This document shows, one piece after another, positions 6,752 to 9,057 of a stretch of DNA of 9,057 bases; the first letter of the stretch is position 1; each line of letters opens with the position of its first letter. The notes below the pieces were generated by a model. It had not been told where the DNA came from and did not search any database. It worked only from the letters and a program-made list of their open reading frames with translations. Location: assembly GCA_964643725.1 (NCBI GenBank), contig CAZXTL010000044.1, forward strand, positions 1 through 9,057, written 5' to 3'. Position numbers and translations under genes: made by a program. Origin of the DNA: DYQY01 sp964643725 (GTDB lineage: Bacteria > Margulisbacteria > Riflemargulisbacteria > GWF2-35-9 > DYQY01).

Positions 6752-6799
6752 GTCCTGCAAAGCCTTTATCTTCCTTTAAATCTTCTTTCCTCATGAAAC

Positions 6800-6827
6800 A
6801 TATCGGAAAAACTTGAACCAAACTTTA
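6800..6827 (-). promoter_or_regulatory. Sigma-28 (FliA/SigD)-type promoter for flagellin
   Basis: On the minus strand, TAAAGTTT (6820-6827) is an exact match to the sigma-28 -35 consensus. It is followed after 12 nt by TCCGATAT (6800-6807), 7 of 8 to GCCGATAT. Transcription would begin near 6793, leaving an unusually long leader of about 335 nt before the flagellin ATG. That leader holds the hairpin and the 46-codon gene. Confidence 0.82.
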
Positions 6828-7008
6828 AAAAAACTTGTTAAAATCACTGTATCAAAAAGAAATTAGTAAATTATTTATTCGTTATTAGTATTAATTTAAC
6901 TATTATTATTTATATTAAGACATTTTAGCATATTTTTGTGGTTTTGCAAGCATAAAATCAAGGATTTTAAAATATTTCACTATATAATTAAAAAATAATT
7001 ATTTATAT

Positions 7009-7036
7009 TTGACAAAGATATTAATAGATATAAAAT
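7009..7036 (+). promoter_or_regulatory. Sigma-A/sigma-70-type promoter for the sugar operon
   Basis: A perfect TTGACA (7009-7014) is followed after 16 nt by TAAAAT (7031-7036; 5 of 6 to TATAAT). It would give a leader of about 160 nt. The exact TTGACA is notable in a region made almost only of A and T, but -10-like hexamers are common here, so the pairing is not certain. Confidence 0.5.
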
Positions 7037-7066
7037 TATGCAAAATATTATATTATTTTATATTAA

Positions 7067-7085
7067 AATATATATGATATATATT
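7067..7085. repeat. Perfect A+T palindrome downstream of the sugar-operon promoter
   Basis: AATATATAT and ATATATATT are exact inverted copies around a single central G. The position, about 25 bp after the predicted transcription start, would suit an operator or a DNA-bending site, but alternating AT sequence yields such palindromes by chance. Confidence 0.3.
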
Positions 7086-7202
7086 AATATTTTTATAATT
7101 ATAATCGTCTTTTATAGAATTATGAAGTCGTAATAATTAAAATGTTACTTTGCCTTTTTTAAGTTTTATGTTACTTTTATTATAATAATCAGGAGAATGT
7201 AA

Positions 7203-8168
7203 ATGAAAGTATTAGTAGTCGGAGGAGCAGGATATTTAGGCGGAGCAGTAACTGATTTGCTGCTTAAACAAGGGAAACATGAGATCCGTGTCTATGATGC
7301 TCTTCTGTATGAACACAGCTACTTAAAAGAGGTTCCTTTCGTCTATGGTGATATACGTGATCATAAAAAACTCTTGGTTCAACTCAACTGGGCCGACTCT
7401 GTAGTGTGGCTTGCCGCTTTAGTCGGTGACGGTGCTTGCGCCGTTAACACTGACATTACCATTGAGATTAATAATGATGCTGTAGGTTGGCTTGCGGAAA
7501 ACTACAACGGCCGGATAATTTTTACCTCTACCTGCTCTGTTTATGGTGCGATGGATGGTGTACTTGATGAGAAATCACCGACTAATCCATTATCTGTATA
7601 TGCTGTTACAAAACTTGCAGCGGAAAAGAAGCTTTGTGGAAATAATGCCATAGTCTTTCGTCTAGGCACCCTTTTTGGTCTTTCTGATCAATTTACCAGA
7701 ATAAGGCTTGATTTAGTAGTTAACACCTTGACAGTCAAAGCTTATTCAGAAAAAAAATTAACTATTTTTGGCGGAAAGCAATTCAGGCCAATTTTACATG
7801 TCAAAGACGCAGCTTCAGCTATTATTGATAACATTGAAACTGAGTACAAAGGTATTTATAACCTACACAAAAATAATGTAAAAATTGTCGATTTAGCAAA
7901 AGAAGTCAAAGAGCAGTTTAAAAATATAAAGGTTGAAAAAGTAGACATGAAATTTCAGGATTCAAGAAACTACCGTGTTTCCAGTAATAAGGCCGTACAG
8001 GCTTTCAACTTTGCGCCAAGCTTTACTTCGGCAGACGGCATTGCTGAATTAAAGAAAATACTGGAAGAAGGTCGAATTAAGGATGTTAACAATCCGCTTT
8101 ACGTCAACCAAGCATATTTAAGTAAGTCAGGCAGCCATAATCAATATCCTGAAAGGGGGTGGATATGA
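7203..8168 (+). CDS. NAD-dependent nucleotide-sugar epimerase/dehydratase (extended SDR)
   Basis: A 321-residue cytoplasmic Rossmann enzyme of the extended short-chain dehydrogenase family acting on nucleotide-linked sugars. The dinucleotide-binding loop GGAGYLG is at residues 7-13, and the acidic residue ending the second strand is D32 (RVYDALL), which favours NAD over NADP. The conserved FTSTCSVYG strand lies at 107-115 and supplies the catalytic Ser/Thr. The YAVTK motif at 133-137 provides the catalytic Tyr and Lys, and RPILHVKDAA at 195-204 is the usual C-terminal substrate-domain element. The length is normal for GalE/RmlB-like epimerases. The exact substrate cannot be read from sequence. 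AGGAG lies 7 nt before the ATG. Its stop overlaps the start of the next gene (ATGA), so the two are translationally coupled in one operon with the cupin enzyme and the RmlD-like reductase. Confidence 0.88.
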   Translation: MKVLVVGGAGYLGGAVTDLLLKQGKHEIRVYDALLYEHSYLKEVPFVYGDIRDHKKLLVQLNWADSVVWLAALVGDGACAVNTDITIEINNDAVGWLAENYNGRIIFTSTCSVYGAMDGVLDEKSPTNPLSVYAVTKLAAEKKLCGNNAIVFRLGTLFGLSDQFTRIRLDLVVNTLTVKAYSEKKLTIFGGKQFRPILHVKDAASAIIDNIETEYKGIYNLHKNNVKIVDLAKEVKEQFKNIKVEKVDMKFQDSRNYRVSSNKAVQAFNFAPSFTSADGIAELKKILEEGRIKDVNNPLYVNQAYLSKSGSHNQYPERGWI

Positions 8169-8620
8169 TGGAAAATGATATAAAAAAGCTAAAGCTGATT
8201 GAAGCCGGCATTAGTGTTGACGATCGCGGAAAATTAATGTATGCCAATGATTTTGATTTTAATGATGTCAAACGTTTTTATATGGTTTCCAATCATTCAA
8301 GCGGCTTTGTCAGGGCTTGGCATGCCCATAAAAAAGAGGCCAAATATGTTTTAGTGCTTTCTGGTGCAGCAGTGGTAGGAGCTGTGGAAATAGATGATTG
8401 GGAAAAACCATCCAAACAAACCTTAGTCAGCCGTTATGTCTTATCTTCTGAAAAACCATCTTTATTATATATTCCTGCAGGTTTTGCCAATGGCTTTATG
8501 ACGCTTACATCGGATACCAGGGTAATGTTTTTTTCAACTTCAAATATTGAAGAATCCAAAAATGACGACTGGCGTTACCCCGCCCGCTATTGGGATATTT
8601 GGAAAATAGAGGAAAGATAG
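8165..8620 (+). CDS. RmlC/FdtA-like cupin, nucleotide-sugar 3,5-epimerase or ketoisomerase family
   Basis: A 151-residue single-domain cupin. Features shared with dTDP-4-dehydrorhamnose 3,5-epimerases (RmlC) and with 3,4-ketoisomerases (FdtA/QdtA/WxcM) are DDRG at 19-22, VRAWHAHKKEAKYV at 49-62 (the His of WHAH lies where RmlC has its catalytic base, and K60 matches a conserved Lys), and PAGFANGF at 104-111, comparable with PxGFAHGF of RmlC. The VKRFYMV...WHAHKK stretch looks more like the ketoisomerases. By eye, the Tyr-Tyr of RmlC that follows the last strand (the acid residue) is replaced by STSNIEE, so a full 3,5-epimerase reaction is doubtful. ATG 8165 overlaps the upstream stop (ATGA) with AGGGGG 5 nt before it; ATG 8168 with an 8-nt spacing is nearly as good. 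The in-frame GTG at 8159 lies inside the ribosome site and is rejected. Confidence 0.82.
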   Translation: MMENDIKKLKLIEAGISVDDRGKLMYANDFDFNDVKRFYMVSNHSSGFVRAWHAHKKEAKYVLVLSGAAVVGAVEIDDWEKPSKQTLVSRYVLSSEKPSLLYIPAGFANGFMTLTSDTRVMFFSTSNIEESKNDDWRYPARYWDIWKIEER

Positions 8621-8643
8621 TAGAATAAGGAATAAAAGATTTA

Positions 8644-9057
8644 ATGGAAAAACAAAAGGTAATTATATTGGGAGCCTCTGGAATGCTTGGCTCAATGGTT
8701 TTGGATGTTTTTTCTCATGAGACCAGCATCGAGTCGAGCGTTACTGTAAGGGATCAAAAAGAAGCAGAAGAAATCCGAAAAAGTTATCCGTCAGTTACGA
8801 TCAAATTGCTTGATGTTGAAACTGCTAAAAGAAAAGATATTTTAAGAGTTATTCATGGATCGAATTGGGCAATAAACTGTATAGGTTTGATTAAACCCTA
8901 TATACATGATGATAATGCTGAAGAAGTTGAGCGCGCTATACGCATCAATTCTATATATCCGCATAATTTAGCTAAATCCGCAGAAAAAACCAAAGCAAAA
9001 GTTATCCAAATAGAAACAGACTGTGTTTATTCAGGTAAAAAAGGAAACTATATTGAA
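8644..9057 (+). CDS. RmlD-like nucleotide-sugar reductase (SDR), 5' part only
   Basis: 138 codons are open to the right edge of the window. The protein belongs to the short-chain dehydrogenase superfamily, nearest by eye to the RmlD/sugar-nucleotide-binding reductases that reduce a 4-keto sugar in the last step of deoxysugar synthesis. GASGMLG at 10-16 is the cofactor loop. NCIGLIKPY occupies the strand-4 position, RINSIYPHNLAKSAE follows, and IETDCVYSGKKGNY near the visible end corresponds to the STDYVFDG strand of RmlD. The catalytic YxxxK lies beyond the window. The ATG has AAGGA about 12 nt upstream, slightly long. It starts 23 nt after the cupin gene and is clearly in the same operon. 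Together the three genes are the epimerase, cupin and reductase typical of a deoxysugar-nucleotide pathway. Confidence 0.82.
   Translation, partial: MEKQKVIILGASGMLGSMVLDVFSHETSIESSVTVRDQKEAEEIRKSYPSVTIKLLDVETAKRKDILRVIHGSNWAINCIGLIKPYIHDDNAEEVERAIRINSIYPHNLAKSAEKTKAKVIQIETDCVYSGKKGNYIE

Larger units (their letters stand above)
6828..7202. other. A+T-rich divergent intergenic region
   Basis: This 375-bp stretch separates the divergent flagellin and sugar-operon transcripts. Apart from a sigma-A-like promoter on the plus strand, an A+T palindrome and the ribosome site of the next gene (AGGAG at 7191-7195), I see no gene on either strand. The composition is extremely A+T-rich with many short palindromes. 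Confidence 0.6.

Noticed and set aside
6738..6780. GCAAAGCC and nearby bases on the plus strand, reminiscent of part of the c-di-GMP-I riboswitch
   Set aside because: The remaining conserved blocks of that riboswitch are absent and it would lie on the strand opposite to flagellin.
7181..7186. Perfect TATAAT just before the epimerase gene
   Set aside because: Transcription would start within the AGGAG ribosome site, and no -35 box of quality is present at 16-18 nt.

Overview
The window is A+T-rich bacterial DNA, most extreme between genes, from a flagellated bacterium. It comes from a draft or metagenomic scaffold, because it contains a run of exactly 100 N. I cannot name the phylum with confidence: the flagellin, FliD, FliS and FliT are ordinary bacterial types. 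The regulatory DNA matches a classical sigma-28/sigma-A arrangement.

Layout. The left two thirds lie on the minus strand and form a late flagellar (filament) block. In transcription order it contains: a sigma-28-type promoter (6800-6827); a long leader holding a hairpin and an unlisted 46-codon gene with a strong ribosome binding site; flagellin (5332-6459) with a strand-specific hairpin terminator; a second sigma-28-type promoter; a 960-residue protein with two family-2 glycosyltransferase domains and a TPR tail (2030-4912); a third sigma-28-type promoter; fliD (5' part lost in the gap); fliS; and fliT, which overlaps fliS. At the left edge is the 5' end of an unrecognised minus-strand gene with its own sigma-A-type promoter.

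The right part is on the plus strand, divergent from flagellin. It is a nucleotide-sugar operon: an NAD-dependent epimerase/dehydratase, an RmlC/FdtA-like cupin sugar epimerase or isomerase coupled to it by an ATGA overlap, and an RmlD-like reductase cut by the window end.

Working model (inference). The glycosyltransferase shares a sigma-28 promoter architecture with flagellin and fliD, so it is probably the enzyme that decorates the Ser/Thr-rich middle of this flagellin. The divergent operon would be a plausible source of an unusual deoxysugar for that glycan or for another surface polysaccharide. FliS and FliT are the expected export chaperones for flagellin and FliD. The least explained items are the small gene and the hairpin in the flagellin leader. 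I found no CRISPR array, transposon, tRNA or rRNA.
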